The notes under the pieces were generated by a model. It was not told where the DNA came from, searched no databases, and saw only the letters and a list, made by a program, of their open reading frames with translations. Below are positions 53,602 through 62,774 of a stretch of 64,000 nucleotides of DNA, in pieces. Both the position numbers and the translations under genes were made by a program. The stretch is from Myxococcus flavus (GTDB lineage: Bacteria; Myxococcota; Myxococcia; Myxococcales; Myxococcaceae), in the NCBI RefSeq assembly GCF_050038885.1, contig NZ_CP143624.1:3596001-3660000 (forward strand), written 5' to 3'. The first letter of the stretch is position 1. The number at the start of each line of letters is the position of its first letter.

Positions 53602-55380
53602 ATGCGCATCCGCTCCGCTTTCGTCCTGTTGGCCTGTGTCTCCGCTTGCGCCTCACGCCCGGGCCCCGGGCCCGCGTCGTCCCCCACCATGTCCACTGCC
53701 TCACCCACCGCGGCGGAAGCCGACTACGTCCTCCTCGCGCGCGAGTACCTGGACTGGTACGCGGCGGCGAACCCCACCCGGGCCACGCAGCTGGGCTACC
53801 ACATGCATGACGCCCACCTGCCGGACCTCTCCTCCGACGCGCTGAACCGCAAGTCGGAGGCCCTGCGCGGCTGGCTGAAGCGCCTGGAGCAGCTGGACCG
53901 CGGCGGCCTGTCGGGGGACGCCGCCGTGGACGTGCGCGTGCTGGAGAACGCGATTCGCGCCGACCTGGTGGAGCTGGAGGAGGAGCGGCCCTGGGAGCGC
54001 AACCCGGGCTTCTACGTGGGGCTCATCTCCAGCGGGCTCAGCAGCCTGTCGTCACGGGAGTTCGCGCCCCTGGTCGAGCGCCTGCGCGCGATGCGCTCGC
54101 GGATGGCCCGCATCCCCGGCGTGCTGGACGCGGCCCAGTTCAACCTGGACGGCGTGCCGAAGCTGTGGGCCGAGTACGCCATCCGTGACGCGCGCGGCAC
54201 CGTGGCCTGGCTGCGCGGCGACCTGCTCCGGGCCCTGGAGGCGCAGGGCTACGCGCAGGTGCCGCTGAGCGAGCGCGCCGCCTTCACCGCCGCGCGCGAG
54301 GAGTCCGCGCGCCAGCTGGAGGCCTTCGCGGTGTGGCTGGAGCGCGAGCTGCTGCCGAAGGCGGACGGCGACTTCCGCCTGGGCCGCGAGCGCTTCGAGA
54401 AGAAGCTGGCGCTGGAGGAGCACGTGACGTTGAGCGCGGACACCCTGCGCGACATCAACGAGCGGGCCATCCGCGAGTACAAGGCCTGGGTGGCGCGCGA
54501 GGCCGCCCGGGTGGACCCCACGAAGACGCCCGAGCAGGTGATGGCGGCGCTGGTGAAGGACCACCCGAAGGCGGAGGAGCTGGTGGCCTCGGCGCGGAAG
54601 CAGCTGGTGGAGCTCCAGCGCTTCGTGCGCGAGCGGGACATCCTCACGCTGCCGTCGGACCGGCTGCCCGTGGTGCGCGAGACGCCGCCCTACGCGCGGC
54701 TGGGCTTCGCGTCCATGGACACGCCCGGCCCCTTCGAGACGAAGGCCACCGAGGCCTTCTACAACATCACCAACGTGGAGCCCGGCTGGACGCCCGAGCA
54801 GAAGGCGCAGCACCTGACGTACTTCAACCGCGCGGGCCTGCTGGGCATCACCGTCCACGAGGCCATGCCCGGCCACTTCGTGCAGTTGCTCTACGGCTCG
54901 CGCATCCCCACGGACGTGCGCAAGGTCTTCACGCCCGCGTCCCTGGTGGAGGGCTGGGCGCACTACACCGAGCAGATGATGGTCGACGAGGGCCTGGGGG
55001 ACGGGGACCCGGTGGTGCGCCTGGGGCAGCTGCGGCGCGCGCTCCAGCGGCACGCGCGCTGGTACGCCGCGCTGGCACTGCACGTGTACGGAGAGCCCAT
55101 CGAGGCGGTGGCGAAGCGGTACGCGGAGATTGCGTACTTCGAGCCCTTCCCCGCGCTGCGCGAGGTGGAGCGTGGCACGCTCAACCCCACGTACCTGTAT
55201 TACGCCCTGGGGCGCATGCAGATTTTCAAGCTGCGCGATGACTACCGCCGCCACCTGGAGGCGCGCGGCCAGAAGTGGGTGCTGAAGGACTTCCATGACC
55301 GGCTCCTCCAGCTCGGGCTGCCCGTGGCGCTCGCGCGGGAGGTCTTCCTGCCGGGCGACACGGCGCCGTCGCTGGAGTGA
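53602..55380 (+). CDS. DUF885-family lipoprotein with zinc-peptidase motif
   Basis: 592 residues from ATG 53602. Signal peptide with lipobox (LLACVSAC). DUF885 proteins are zinc-dependent peptidase-like: HEAMPGH at 419-425 and EGWAHYTEQMM, followed by the ALRRALQRHARWY helix. Expected to act in the periplasm or outer membrane on small peptides or peptidoglycan-like substrates, which are unknown. It faces the ELW lipoprotein gene across 268 bp and converges on the next gene with 11 bases between. Confidence 0.88.
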   Translation: MRIRSAFVLLACVSACASRPGPGPASSPTMSTASPTAAEADYVLLAREYLDWYAAANPTRATQLGYHMHDAHLPDLSSDALNRKSEALRGWLKRLEQLDRGGLSGDAAVDVRVLENAIRADLVELEEERPWERNPGFYVGLISSGLSSLSSREFAPLVERLRAMRSRMARIPGVLDAAQFNLDGVPKLWAEYAIRDARGTVAWLRGDLLRALEAQGYAQVPLSERAAFTAAREESARQLEAFAVWLERELLPKADGDFRLGRERFEKKLALEEHVTLSADTLRDINERAIREYKAWVAREAARVDPTKTPEQVMAALVKDHPKAEELVASARKQLVELQRFVRERDILTLPSDRLPVVRETPPYARLGFASMDTPGPFETKATEAFYNITNVEPGWTPEQKAQHLTYFNRAGLLGITVHEAMPGHFVQLLYGSRIPTDVRKVFTPASLVEGWAHYTEQMMVDEGLGDGDPVVRLGQLRRALQRHARWYAALALHVYGEPIEAVAKRYAEIAYFEPFPALREVERGTLNPTYLYYALGRMQIFKLRDDYRRHLEARGQKWVLKDFHDRLLQLGLPVALAREVFLPGDTAPSLE

Positions 55381-55391
55381 GCGGGCGCGGG

Positions 55392-55832
55392 CTACAGCTC
55401 GATGACCCGGGGGGCTTCCTCGGGCTCGGGCTGGGGCCGGCTGGCGAGCCCCTGGAGGCTGAAGCCGTGGGGCGCGTGCACGGCGCCCGCGGTGTTCGGG
55501 TCCAGGTACAGGTTCACCGGGGCGGCGAGCCCGTCGTACGTCACCTCGAAGACCTCCAGCTCGGTGGGCGCGCCGGTGCCGCAGCAGGGGCCCACGCGCC
55601 GCCAGGCGATGCGCTCACCGTGAGGGCCGCGCAGCAGCTCGAGGAAGGCCATCAGCCCCCGGTCACCCCAGCCCACGCGGATGGGGTCCTGGGGATGGAA
55701 GCCGTACTCCACCACCTCGACCCGCGGCGCCGCGGCCGCCGTGGCGCGTGGCTCCGGCGCCACCGACTTGTTGGATGATGCACACGCCGCCAGGAAGAGC
55801 ATCCCGGCACAAGCTGCTCGAAGTCGCGACAT
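55392..55832 (-). CDS. Lipoprotein with a double-Cys motif (copy B)
   Basis: 146 residues from ATG 55832 with GGGAGG upstream. Lipobox LAAC after MSRLRAACAGMLF. The domain order FHPQDPIRVGWG, RRVGPCCGTG, EVFEVTYDGLAAPVNLYLD, APHGFSL matches the lipoprotein at 40938-41351, showing paralogy. An extra C-terminal PQPEPEEAP tail. Function unknown. Confidence 0.75.
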   Translation of the reverse strand: MSRLRAACAGMLFLAACASSNKSVAPEPRATAAAAPRVEVVEYGFHPQDPIRVGWGDRGLMAFLELLRGPHGERIAWRRVGPCCGTGAPTELEVFEVTYDGLAAPVNLYLDPNTAGAVHAPHGFSLQGLASRPQPEPEEAPRVIEL

Positions 55833-55944
55833 TCCGACCCTCCCCACCACCACCGTCCCGCGGGGAAGATGTGCTCGGGTGGCGACGCGTGCACCCCGGC
55901 CTGGACCGCGGCCGTTCAGCGCAGGACGTTGGCCGGACCCGGCG

Positions 55945-57003
55945 TCACTTCTTCGGCTTCTCCGACATGGAGCGGATGAAGACCTTGTCGATGCCGTGGA
56001 TGCGCATGCGCACCAGCTCGTCCGCGGTGATGTTCGGGTAGCCCGCCTCGCGCATCTGCTTCACGAAGTCCGGCGTGACCTTGTGGATGCGGAAGGCCAG
56101 GACCTGCTCCTGCGTGAGGTCCTTGAAGCCCAGCTCGCGCATCTGCCTCACGAAGTCCGGCGTGACGCCGTGGATGCGGAAGGCGACCACGTCATCCGCG
56201 TCCGTGGTCTTGAAGCCCAGCTCGCTCAGCTGCTTCACGAAGTCGGGCGTGACCTTGTGGATGCGGAAGGCGACGAGGTCCTCGTTGCTGATGTCCTTGA
56301 AGCCAAGGCCCCGCATCTCCCGGGCGTCGTCGGGCGTGACGCCGTGAATCGTCATGGAGATGAGCTCGTCCCAGGACCCGGGCTTGATGCCCGCGGCGGT
56401 GAGCGCCTTCACGCGCTCCGGCGTGGCCTTGTGGATGCGGCCCTGCACCAGCTCCTTGAACGTCAGCTGGGGGTAGCCCGCGTCGGCCAGGGCGCGCGCG
56501 TACTCCGGCGTCACGTCGAAGATGCCGGCCTGGATGAGGTCATCCACGTCGAGCTGCTTGTAGCCCATCGCGGCGAGCCCCTGGACGCGCTGGCTGGTCA
56601 CGTTGGTGGCGGCGAGCTGGAACTGGGCCCTGGGCGTGAGGTCCTTGTAGCCCAGCGTGGCCATCGTCTTGGCGAAGGCGGCGCTGGCGTCGAAGCGGAA
56701 GTGCCCCGCGCCCTGGCCGTCCTGGAACTGGCCCTCGAAGTGGAAGGTGCCGGCCTCGCGCGGCAGGGTGAAGGTGGTGGGGCCGCCCGCGGTGGACAGG
56801 TCCTTGAAGGAGGCCAGGGGCTCGCTGAAGCCCATGTGGTGGCTCGTGCCCTGGTGCAGCTGGAGGTTGAGCGTGTGGGCCTGGCGCCGGTGCGGCGAGG
56901 CCGTCCAGGTTCCGCGAGGCTCGAACGGAGCAGCGTCGGCGGACGCGACGGTGGCCATGAGCAGCGCGGCCACGAGCGGCGGGAGTGACGAGGGGCGACG
57001 CAT
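55945..57003 (-). CDS. Exported protein of short helical TPDFV repeats
   Basis: 352 residues from ATG 57003, with GAAGGAG upstream. Signal peptide (MRRPSSLPPLVAALLMATVASADA) and a beta-rich domain to about 105, then roughly eight repeats of ~28 residues of the form (D/N)LVAFRIHKVTPDFVKQMRELGFKDL. The same repeat makes up the C-terminus of the M56 peptidase one gene upstream. It may compete with, or be recognised by, that peptidase (inference). About 110 bp separate it from the peptidase stop. Confidence 0.78.
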   Translation of the reverse strand: MRRPSSLPPLVAALLMATVASADAAPFEPRGTWTASPHRRQAHTLNLQLHQGTSHHMGFSEPLASFKDLSTAGGPTTFTLPREAGTFHFEGQFQDGQGAGHFRFDASAAFAKTMATLGYKDLTPRAQFQLAATNVTSQRVQGLAAMGYKQLDVDDLIQAGIFDVTPEYARALADAGYPQLTFKELVQGRIHKATPERVKALTAAGIKPGSWDELISMTIHGVTPDDAREMRGLGFKDISNEDLVAFRIHKVTPDFVKQLSELGFKTTDADDVVAFRIHGVTPDFVRQMRELGFKDLTQEQVLAFRIHKVTPDFVKQMREAGYPNITADELVRMRIHGIDKVFIRSMSEKPKK

Positions 57004-57114
57004 GGAGGACTCCTTCGGGTAGACCCCTCCCGTGCGGCGCGCGTCCGGAGAGCGGCGCGCCGAGCGGGGCGGGGTGGTTTCAACAGGTGAGGGGAAGGGC
57101 GTTGGGACGCCGGC

Positions 57115-59658
57115 TCACTTCTTCGAGCCGGTGCCGCGCATCTTCCGGATGAAGTCGGCGTCCACGCCGCCGGTGCGCAGCCGCACCAGCTCGTCGGCGG
57201 AGAGGTCCGTCATGCCCGCGTCGCGGAGCTCGCGGATGAACTCGGCGTCCACGCCCATGGTGCGCAGCCGCTTGAGCGTCTTCGCGTCGGTGGCCTGCAC
57301 GCCCGCCTTGCGCATCCCGGAGAGCCACTCAGGCGAGACGTCCACGGCCCGAAGCTGCTTGAGCTCCTTGGGCGACAGCCTGGACAGCCCGTGCTTGCTC
57401 ATGGCGTCGATGTACTCCGGGCTCACGCCCACCGCGCGGAGCTGGGCGAGCTCGTCGAGCGAGAGGTTCGTGTAGCCCGTGGCCTTGAGGCCTCGCACGT
57501 AGGTCTCGTCCACGCCCACGGCGCGCGCGTGGACCAGGGCGTCCGGGTCCTCGACGGAGAAGCCCGCGGACTTGAGGGCCTCGATGTACCCGGGCGTGAC
57601 GCCCAGGTGGCGCATGCGGGTCAGCTCCTCGGCGTCCAGCTTCCTGCCGAAGCGGGCGTTCATCTCCTGGACGTACTCCGGCGTGACGCCCGCGTGGTGC
57701 ATGCCCACCAGGTTGGAGACGGTGGGCGTGTAGCCCAGGTCCGTCATCTGCTTCACGTGCTCCGGCGTCACCCCCGCGACCTTCAGCTTGACCAGCTGGT
57801 CCACGGAGAGGTGCTGACCGGCGCCCACCTGCGTCTGCGAGTCCCGGGCCTTCTGCGAGCGCGCGCCCAGGCTCCGCGTCGCGTCGAAGGCCAGCTGAGG
57901 AAGGCTGTCCATGACGGCCTCGACCGCGGTGAGGGCCGTGGCCGCGATGGTCGCGGAGAACTCGGGCGCCGCTTCCGGCTCGGGCGGGGCCACCGGCGTG
58001 GGGGCCGGCGCCGGACGTGGGGCCGCGGACGCCGGCGCCGCCTTGATAGCCGCGGTGCCTCCGGAGGCGGCGGGCGTGGCGACCGGCGCGGGCGTCGCCT
58101 GGGCCGCCGCCATGCTCGCGGAGGCGGCGGGCGCTGCGACCGGTTCCGGCGCCGCGTTGATGGCTGCGATGCCCCCAGCGGCGGCAGGCGCTGCGGCCGG
58201 CGCGGGCGCCACTCGGAGGGCCACGACGCCCGCTGGGGCTGGCGGCACCACCGGTGCGGGGGGCGCGACCGGCGCGGGAGGAGCCCTTGGCGTGGGGAGG
58301 GGACGCCCGTGGATGGCCGGGCTGCCCGCGGCCACTGGCGACAGGCGGAGGGGCGCCGCGGCACCGACGCGCTCGGATGCCTCCGGCACGGCGTCGCCCG
58401 ACGTCCCACCATGGGGCGCTCCCGGCGTCGTCGCCGTGAGGCGCTCTGGCTCGACGTCATCCGCCTGCGCCGCCAGCTGCCCCAGCATGAGCGACGTCAG
58501 CGGCGCGGCCATCGCGAGGCTGCTGACCAGCGTGAGCACCGAGGCGCCCGCGGCCCAGCGCGAAGCGCAGCGCGACGAGGGCAGGGTGATGAGCCGGCGC
58601 ACGCGCTCCGGCAGCGAGCCCCCGAGCGCGGACATCGCGGGGCTCGGCGTCTCCGGCAGGACACGCAAGGCCTCGAGCGCCGTCAGCGCCCGGGCGTAGG
58701 AGACGGAGCTCCCGCTGGCCGCCACCGCGACGTCATCGCAGCAGTGCTCGCGCTCGACGCGGATGACGTGGGAAATCCACCGGACCGCCGGGTGGAAGAA
58801 GAGCAGCGTCTCCACCAGCACCTGGGCCAGGTTCACCGCGAAGTCGTGGCGGCGGATGTGGGCCAGCTCATGGGCCAGCACCATCTCCAGCTGCCGCGCG
58901 GGAAGCCCGGACAGGGTGGACACGGGCAGCAGCACCATGGGCGACAGCCAGCCCACCGCCGAGGGCACATCCACGTCGTACGACTGGAGCAGCCGCACCG
59001 CGCGGCGCAGGCCCAGCTTCCGGGCCAGCGCGTCCATCCGCTCCTGCCACGCCTCGGGCGCGGGCAGGGCCCGCTGCGTCAGCCGGCGCAGCTTCATCCA
59101 CTCCGCCGCCATCCGTCCCGAGCACAGGCCCACGCCCGCCACCCAGGCCAGCACCAGCCAGTGGAGGTGCAGCTCCACCACGGACAGCGCGCGTTGCAGC
59201 AGCAGGCCGCCAACGACGAGCATCGGCCCCATCCGCGCGAGCACGGTGCTCTCGACGCCGAACGCGGGGCCGTCCTCGGCCATGTCCGCGTCAATCCACT
59301 CCTGCGCCGCGTCGGCCGGAGCCTCCGCCGTCCGGGCCCGGGTCTCGGGCTCCGGGCGGAGCCCCGCCGCGAACGCCACCGCGGGCTCGTGCGCCGCCAC
59401 CTCCGGGCGCGGAGACGGCACGTCCACCGAGACCGCCGCATCCCGCCGCGCGGGCGCGCCCTGGAAGTGCTTCCACCCCGACACCACCGGCAGCGCGAGC
59501 GTCAGCACCAGCGCCCCACACGCGAGCGCGTAACGCGCATGCGCCGCGCGCCGCCCCACCGTGACGAGCGCCACCGCCAGCGTCAGCGCCACCAACGTGC
59601 CCTGCCAGAGCGAGTGCAGCAGGGCCCAACCGATGGACTCCATCAGCAGCTGGCTCAT
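57115..59658 (-). CDS. M56 (BlaR1-type) membrane peptidase fused to TPEYV-type repeats
   Basis: 847 residues; ATG 59658 overlaps the BlaI stop by four bases. Membrane helices at the N-terminus (LLHSLWQGTLVALTLAVALV and further ones) surround the zinc motif HELAH (263-267) with the EHCCDD site downstream. A Pro/Ala-rich linker (about 400-600) is followed by about nine repeats of ~28 residues (GVTPEYVQEM, LSPKELKQLRAV, GVDADFIRKMRG). BlaR1 senses a ligand and cleaves BlaI; here the usual penicillin-binding sensor domain is absent and the repeats take its place. Confidence 0.88.
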   Translation of the reverse strand: MSQLLMESIGWALLHSLWQGTLVALTLAVALVTVGRRAAHARYALACGALVLTLALPVVSGWKHFQGAPARRDAAVSVDVPSPRPEVAAHEPAVAFAAGLRPEPETRARTAEAPADAAQEWIDADMAEDGPAFGVESTVLARMGPMLVVGGLLLQRALSVVELHLHWLVLAWVAGVGLCSGRMAAEWMKLRRLTQRALPAPEAWQERMDALARKLGLRRAVRLLQSYDVDVPSAVGWLSPMVLLPVSTLSGLPARQLEMVLAHELAHIRRHDFAVNLAQVLVETLLFFHPAVRWISHVIRVEREHCCDDVAVAASGSSVSYARALTALEALRVLPETPSPAMSALGGSLPERVRRLITLPSSRCASRWAAGASVLTLVSSLAMAAPLTSLMLGQLAAQADDVEPERLTATTPGAPHGGTSGDAVPEASERVGAAAPLRLSPVAAGSPAIHGRPLPTPRAPPAPVAPPAPVVPPAPAGVVALRVAPAPAAAPAAAGGIAAINAAPEPVAAPAASASMAAAQATPAPVATPAASGGTAAIKAAPASAAPRPAPAPTPVAPPEPEAAPEFSATIAATALTAVEAVMDSLPQLAFDATRSLGARSQKARDSQTQVGAGQHLSVDQLVKLKVAGVTPEHVKQMTDLGYTPTVSNLVGMHHAGVTPEYVQEMNARFGRKLDAEELTRMRHLGVTPGYIEALKSAGFSVEDPDALVHARAVGVDETYVRGLKATGYTNLSLDELAQLRAVGVSPEYIDAMSKHGLSRLSPKELKQLRAVDVSPEWLSGMRKAGVQATDAKTLKRLRTMGVDAEFIRELRDAGMTDLSADELVRLRTGGVDADFIRKMRGTGSKK

Positions 59659-60050
59659 TCCTCGCCTCCTTCCAGGGTGTCGAGCAGCCGGCGCAGCTCC
59701 GCCAGTTCCTCGGGACGCGTCTTCTTCGACGCCAGCGCCTGCATCGCCAGCCGCGCCGGAGACCCGCCAAAGGCGCGGTCCACCAGGTCCGTCACCAGCT
59801 GCCGCTGGGTCCGCTGCTCCGTGGCGCGGGCGCGGTACACGTGCGCCCGCTGGGACTCGTCGCGCTCCACCAGCCCCTTCTCCGTCATGATCTGCATCAG
59901 CTTCAGCACCGTCGTATACCCGGTGCCCTCCGGCTCGTTCCGGGTGAGGGCCTCGTGCACCTCCCGCACCGTGCTGTCCCCGCGCTCCCAGAGCACCCGC
60001 AGGATGGCCAGCTCCCCATCCGTGGGGCGCGGCAGCTTCGTCTCGCTCAT
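59655..60050 (-). CDS. BlaI/MecI/CopY-family repressor
   Basis: 131 residues from ATG 60050. Winged-helix at about 8-75 (LTDGE-like start PTDGELAILRVLWERG; TVREVHEAL; GYTTVLKLMQIMTEKGLVERD). The C-terminal half dimerises and carries the presumed cleavage site. It represses the operon with the M56 peptidase, which would cut it upon signal. Two palindromic operators sit at its promoter. Confidence 0.92.
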   Translation of the reverse strand: MSETKLPRPTDGELAILRVLWERGDSTVREVHEALTRNEPEGTGYTTVLKLMQIMTEKGLVERDESQRAHVYRARATEQRTQRQLVTDLVDRAFGGSPARLAMQALASKKTRPEELAELRRLLDTLEGGEE

Positions 60051-60083
60051 GACGCTCCCTCTGCGACTCGATTGCCTGTGGCT

Positions 60084-60124
60084 ATATTACGAATGCGTTC
60101 GTAGATGTCAACGAAGCCCTTCGT
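60084..60124 (-). promoter_or_regulatory. Sigma-70 promoter with two BlaI-type operators
   Basis: On the minus strand -35 TTGACA (60106-60111), a 16-bp spacer and -10 TAATAT (60084-60089). Operator 1 is TACGAA-TGCG-TTCGTA (60088-60103) inside the spacer; operator 2 is ACGAA-GCCC-TTCGT (60111-60124) over the -35 end. Centres are 22 bp, two turns, apart. Confidence 0.85.
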
Positions 60125-60142
60125 AGATTGAGTCCGTGAAAA

Positions 60143-60171
60143 GCCCCCTGCCTCGGCGTGAGGAAGGGGGC
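60143..60171 (-). terminator. Terminator of the hydroxylase-family gene
   Basis: Arms GCCCCCT (60143-60149) and AGGGGGC (60165-60171) extended by CCTC/GAGG; on the minus strand the stem runs into TTTT. About 26 bases after the stop. Confidence 0.85.
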
Positions 60172-60196
60172 GGGCCTTCGTCCGGGCGCCTGGCCG

Positions 60197-61021
60197 TCAG
60201 CCCTCCTGGCGTGCCGCGGGCTCCGTCGGGGGCTGGGGAGCGCCGGGCGCGGCCGTGTTCTCCCAGAAGCGGCGCGGGTGGCCGTCGCCGCGGGTGCCAC
60301 CGGAGAGGCGGTCCACCCAGGGGTAGCGCTGGGCCTCCTCGGCCGTGTAGCCGAGGTTGAAGACGGTGGGGCTCTTGGGCCGGTCACCGGACTTCTCGTA
60401 GTAGGTCCCGAAGAGGCGGTCCCAGAAGTAGTTGGTGATGCCGTAGTTGCCCTGCTCGTTGTGGAAGTGGTGCGACAGGTGCAGCCGCTTGATGTCCTTC
60501 AGGAACTGGAGCTTGGGCGTGTAGTTCAGGTGCTGGATGCAGTGGCAGAACTCGTAGAAGCACGTAATCACCATGGCCCAGCCCAGCGCGGCGGCGGCGC
60601 CCGCCTTGCCCCCGATGAGGTAGCCGATGGGCGCAATCACCCCGCCCACGGTGGGGAGCACGTTGGCCAGCGCGCCGAAGAGCACGCGCAAGTCATTGGG
60701 GTCCTGGTGGTGGTCGAAGTGGATGCGCTTCCACGTCGCCGCGGTGAGGGGCGACTTGTAGAGGAAGCGGCTGTGCAGGATGTGCTTGTGGACCAGGTAC
60801 CAGCCGAAGGGGAACGCCACGCTCGCGGCCAGCATGGCCAGCAGCATGCGCAGCGGGTTCTCGAACCACTTCACCGCCAGGGCCAGGCTGATGAGGCCCA
60901 CGGTGATGTAGGCCACCACGGCGTAGTAGGTGAAGAACGAGAAGACCAAATCCCCCAGCGTCATCCGGTCCAGGTTGTGCTTCCGGTTCTTCAGGAACGA
61001 AAAGGGTGCGCTGACCGCCAC
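60197..61021 (-). CDS. Fatty-acid-hydroxylase/sterol-desaturase-family membrane enzyme
   Basis: 274 residues from GTG 61021, with GAGG seven bases upstream; ATG 60964 would drop 19 conserved-looking residues. Four membrane helices and the three-part histidine motif of the diiron superfamily: HKHILH, RIHFDHHQD, HCIQHL and LHLSHHFH. These enzymes insert oxygen into acyl chains, sterols or carotenoids. Substrate cannot be told; a rare modified lipid of the myxobacterial envelope is plausible. The upstream palindrome at 61042-61057 may regulate it. Confidence 0.85.
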   Translation of the reverse strand: MAVSAPFSFLKNRKHNLDRMTLGDLVFSFFTYYAVVAYITVGLISLALAVKWFENPLRMLLAMLAASVAFPFGWYLVHKHILHSRFLYKSPLTAATWKRIHFDHHQDPNDLRVLFGALANVLPTVGGVIAPIGYLIGGKAGAAAALGWAMVITCFYEFCHCIQHLNYTPKLQFLKDIKRLHLSHHFHNEQGNYGITNYFWDRLFGTYYEKSGDRPKSPTVFNLGYTAEEAQRYPWVDRLSGGTRGDGHPRRFWENTAAPGAPQPPTEPAARQEG

Positions 61022-61041
61022 GGTATCCTCGCAAGGAGTCG

Positions 61042-61057
61042 CTGCCCTCGAGGGCAG
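61042..61057. promoter_or_regulatory. Palindrome upstream of the hydroxylase-family gene
   Basis: A perfect 16-bp inverted repeat (CTGCCCTC-GAGGGCAG), 21-36 bases upstream of GTG 61021. A possible operator; no regulator known. Confidence 0.4.
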
Positions 61058-61316
61058 ACAGAGCAGGACAGGATCCACGCCGCGCCCGCCGGCCTCGGGG
61101 CTTACGGCGGTGCTGTCAGTAGCAGGGGCGTTTGAAAATGCTGCATCCTGAATGACGCCCGGTAGCGTTTTTCTGGAGCCGCCAAGAAGCAAGCCTGTTG
61201 AGTGAACAGACGGCACGCTGCCCGCCTGCCCAGAGGCCGGCTCAGGCACGGGCTTCCTTCGCGTCCGACAGCAGCCCACTTTCTCGGAAGACAGGACGAC
61301 TTTCCGGGAGGTGCCG

Positions 61317-61640
61317 ATGGCGGAGCATGAAGGACAACAGACCCCCAGGACGCAGGTGCGCAGACGCAGGACGGCGGCCTCCAGGCCGGTGCGCACAGGT
61401 GAACGAAAGGCCCCACCCGAGCGAGGCGCCATCGCGCTCCGCCGCACGGCGTCGGAGTACCGCGCCACGGCGGAGGAGCAGGCGGCGCGCGTGCGTGAGG
61501 AAATCGAGGCGGCGCTCGTCCAGGCCCGCAGCACGCGCGAGGCCATCGAGCAGCGCATCGCGGATCAACTCCACGCGCCGCTGGTGAGCCGCAAGCCGCC
61601 TCCGCGCCGCAAGCGCTCGGGCCGTGCCTCCGAGAAGTAG
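61317..61640 (+). CDS. Small basic coiled-coil protein
   Basis: 107 residues from ATG 61317 with GGGAGGT upstream. Arg/Lys-rich ends (QVRRRRTAASRPVR; KPPPRRKRSGRASEK) flank a predicted amphipathic helix (EQAARVREEIEAALVQARST). It looks like a small nucleic-acid-binding or phasin-like protein but matches no family I recognise. Convergent with the next gene; 8 bases separate them. Confidence 0.55.
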   Translation: MAEHEGQQTPRTQVRRRRTAASRPVRTGERKAPPERGAIALRRTASEYRATAEEQAARVREEIEAALVQARSTREAIEQRIADQLHAPLVSRKPPPRRKRSGRASEK

Positions 61641-61648
61641 CCTCATTC

Positions 61649-62758
61649 TCAGGGCATGAGGCGCGTGGGCTGGGACGCCGCCACCGGCGCGACGTCCTCG
61701 ACGGGCGCGCTCGAGGGCGGCTCGCCCAGCTGCTTCAGCTTTCGTGCCAGCTCGGCGGCCTGCGCGCCCTTGGCGCCCAGTTCGCTGCCCTGCACCCCGA
61801 TGAAGGACACCCGGGCCCGCTCCAGCAGGGCCACCTGCGCGTGGAGCTGGGCCAGCAGCCGCTCGCTGCGGCGAGCCAGCACGTCCAGGTGATTGAGCTC
61901 CTCGCCCAGCGAGGACGCGGCCAGCTCCAGCTGCCGCCGGGCCACCGCGTCCTGGGTGGCGGCGGCGCGCTCGCGCAGCTCACGCACCTGGGCGTCCACG
62001 TCATTGGCCACCACCGAGCCGAGCTGCGCCGCCAGCCCGAAGTGGGCCTCCGCCAGTGAGAAGCTCTCCGCCGCCAGCTTCTCCAGCACGCCCAGCAGCT
62101 CGGCGCGCCCGGTGCTGGCGGGCAGCTTCATCACCGCCGCCTTGCACTGGCGGTAGAGGCCCAGCGCGCGCACGGCCAGCACGCGGGACTCGCCCTTGAG
62201 GGCGTCCTCCAGGCGCCGGCCTCGCGCCTCCACCGCGTCCAGCTCCACGACGATGTTGGCCGGCAGCGTGCCCACGCTCCAGAAGAGGCCCACGACGAGG
62301 AAGCCCACCAGCGCGGACAGCAGACCGGTGCTCCCCAGGAAGCGCGCCTCCAGCACCTGCTGGACGTACAGCCCCAGGGGCACGAGCACGCCCGCGGCGG
62401 CGGCGCTCGCGGCCACCGCGTCGGGCTTGCCCGGGTGCTCGCGCCCATGGCCCAGCCAGGCCACCAGCGCCGCGGCCAGCGCGGCGCCGATGCTCTGGGG
62501 CACCGGGTCCGGCGCCTCGAAGAAGTGGGGCAGGGCGGGCAGCACCGCCAGCGCCAGGCGAAGCGCCAGGGGGTGGACCCCGGTGGGCTTCGCGCACGCG
62601 AGCGCCGCGGCGGCCACGGCGAAGTACCCCGGGCCCAGGTCCATGTGCAGCCGCTGGGCGGCGCCCGCGAGCAGGCCCATGCCGGCGGCGCCTCCCAGCG
62701 CGCGAAGCGTGCGGGTCTCGAACTCCTCGCGGTGGAACAACTGCACGGAGAGGGCCAT
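61649..62758 (-). CDS. FUSC-like membrane protein
   Basis: 369 residues from ATG 62758 (MALSVQLFHREEFE); the frame beyond has no family-like character. About six membrane helices lie in residues 25-190, followed by a long helical cytoplasmic part (about 200-340: LARRSERLLAQLHAQVALLERA). This matches FUSC/aromatic-acid-exporter-like architecture, but sequence motifs are weak. Only 16 bp separate it from the upstream VWA gene, so co-transcription is likely. Confidence 0.6.
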   Translation of the reverse strand: MALSVQLFHREEFETRTLRALGGAAGMGLLAGAAQRLHMDLGPGYFAVAAAALACAKPTGVHPLALRLALAVLPALPHFFEAPDPVPQSIGAALAAALVAWLGHGREHPGKPDAVAASAAAAGVLVPLGLYVQQVLEARFLGSTGLLSALVGFLVVGLFWSVGTLPANIVVELDAVEARGRRLEDALKGESRVLAVRALGLYRQCKAAVMKLPASTGRAELLGVLEKLAAESFSLAEAHFGLAAQLGSVVANDVDAQVRELRERAAATQDAVARRQLELAASSLGEELNHLDVLARRSERLLAQLHAQVALLERARVSFIGVQGSELGAKGAQAAELARKLKQLGEPPSSAPVEDVAPVAASQPTRLMP

Positions 62759-62774
62759 GTGGGTCACCGTCCTG

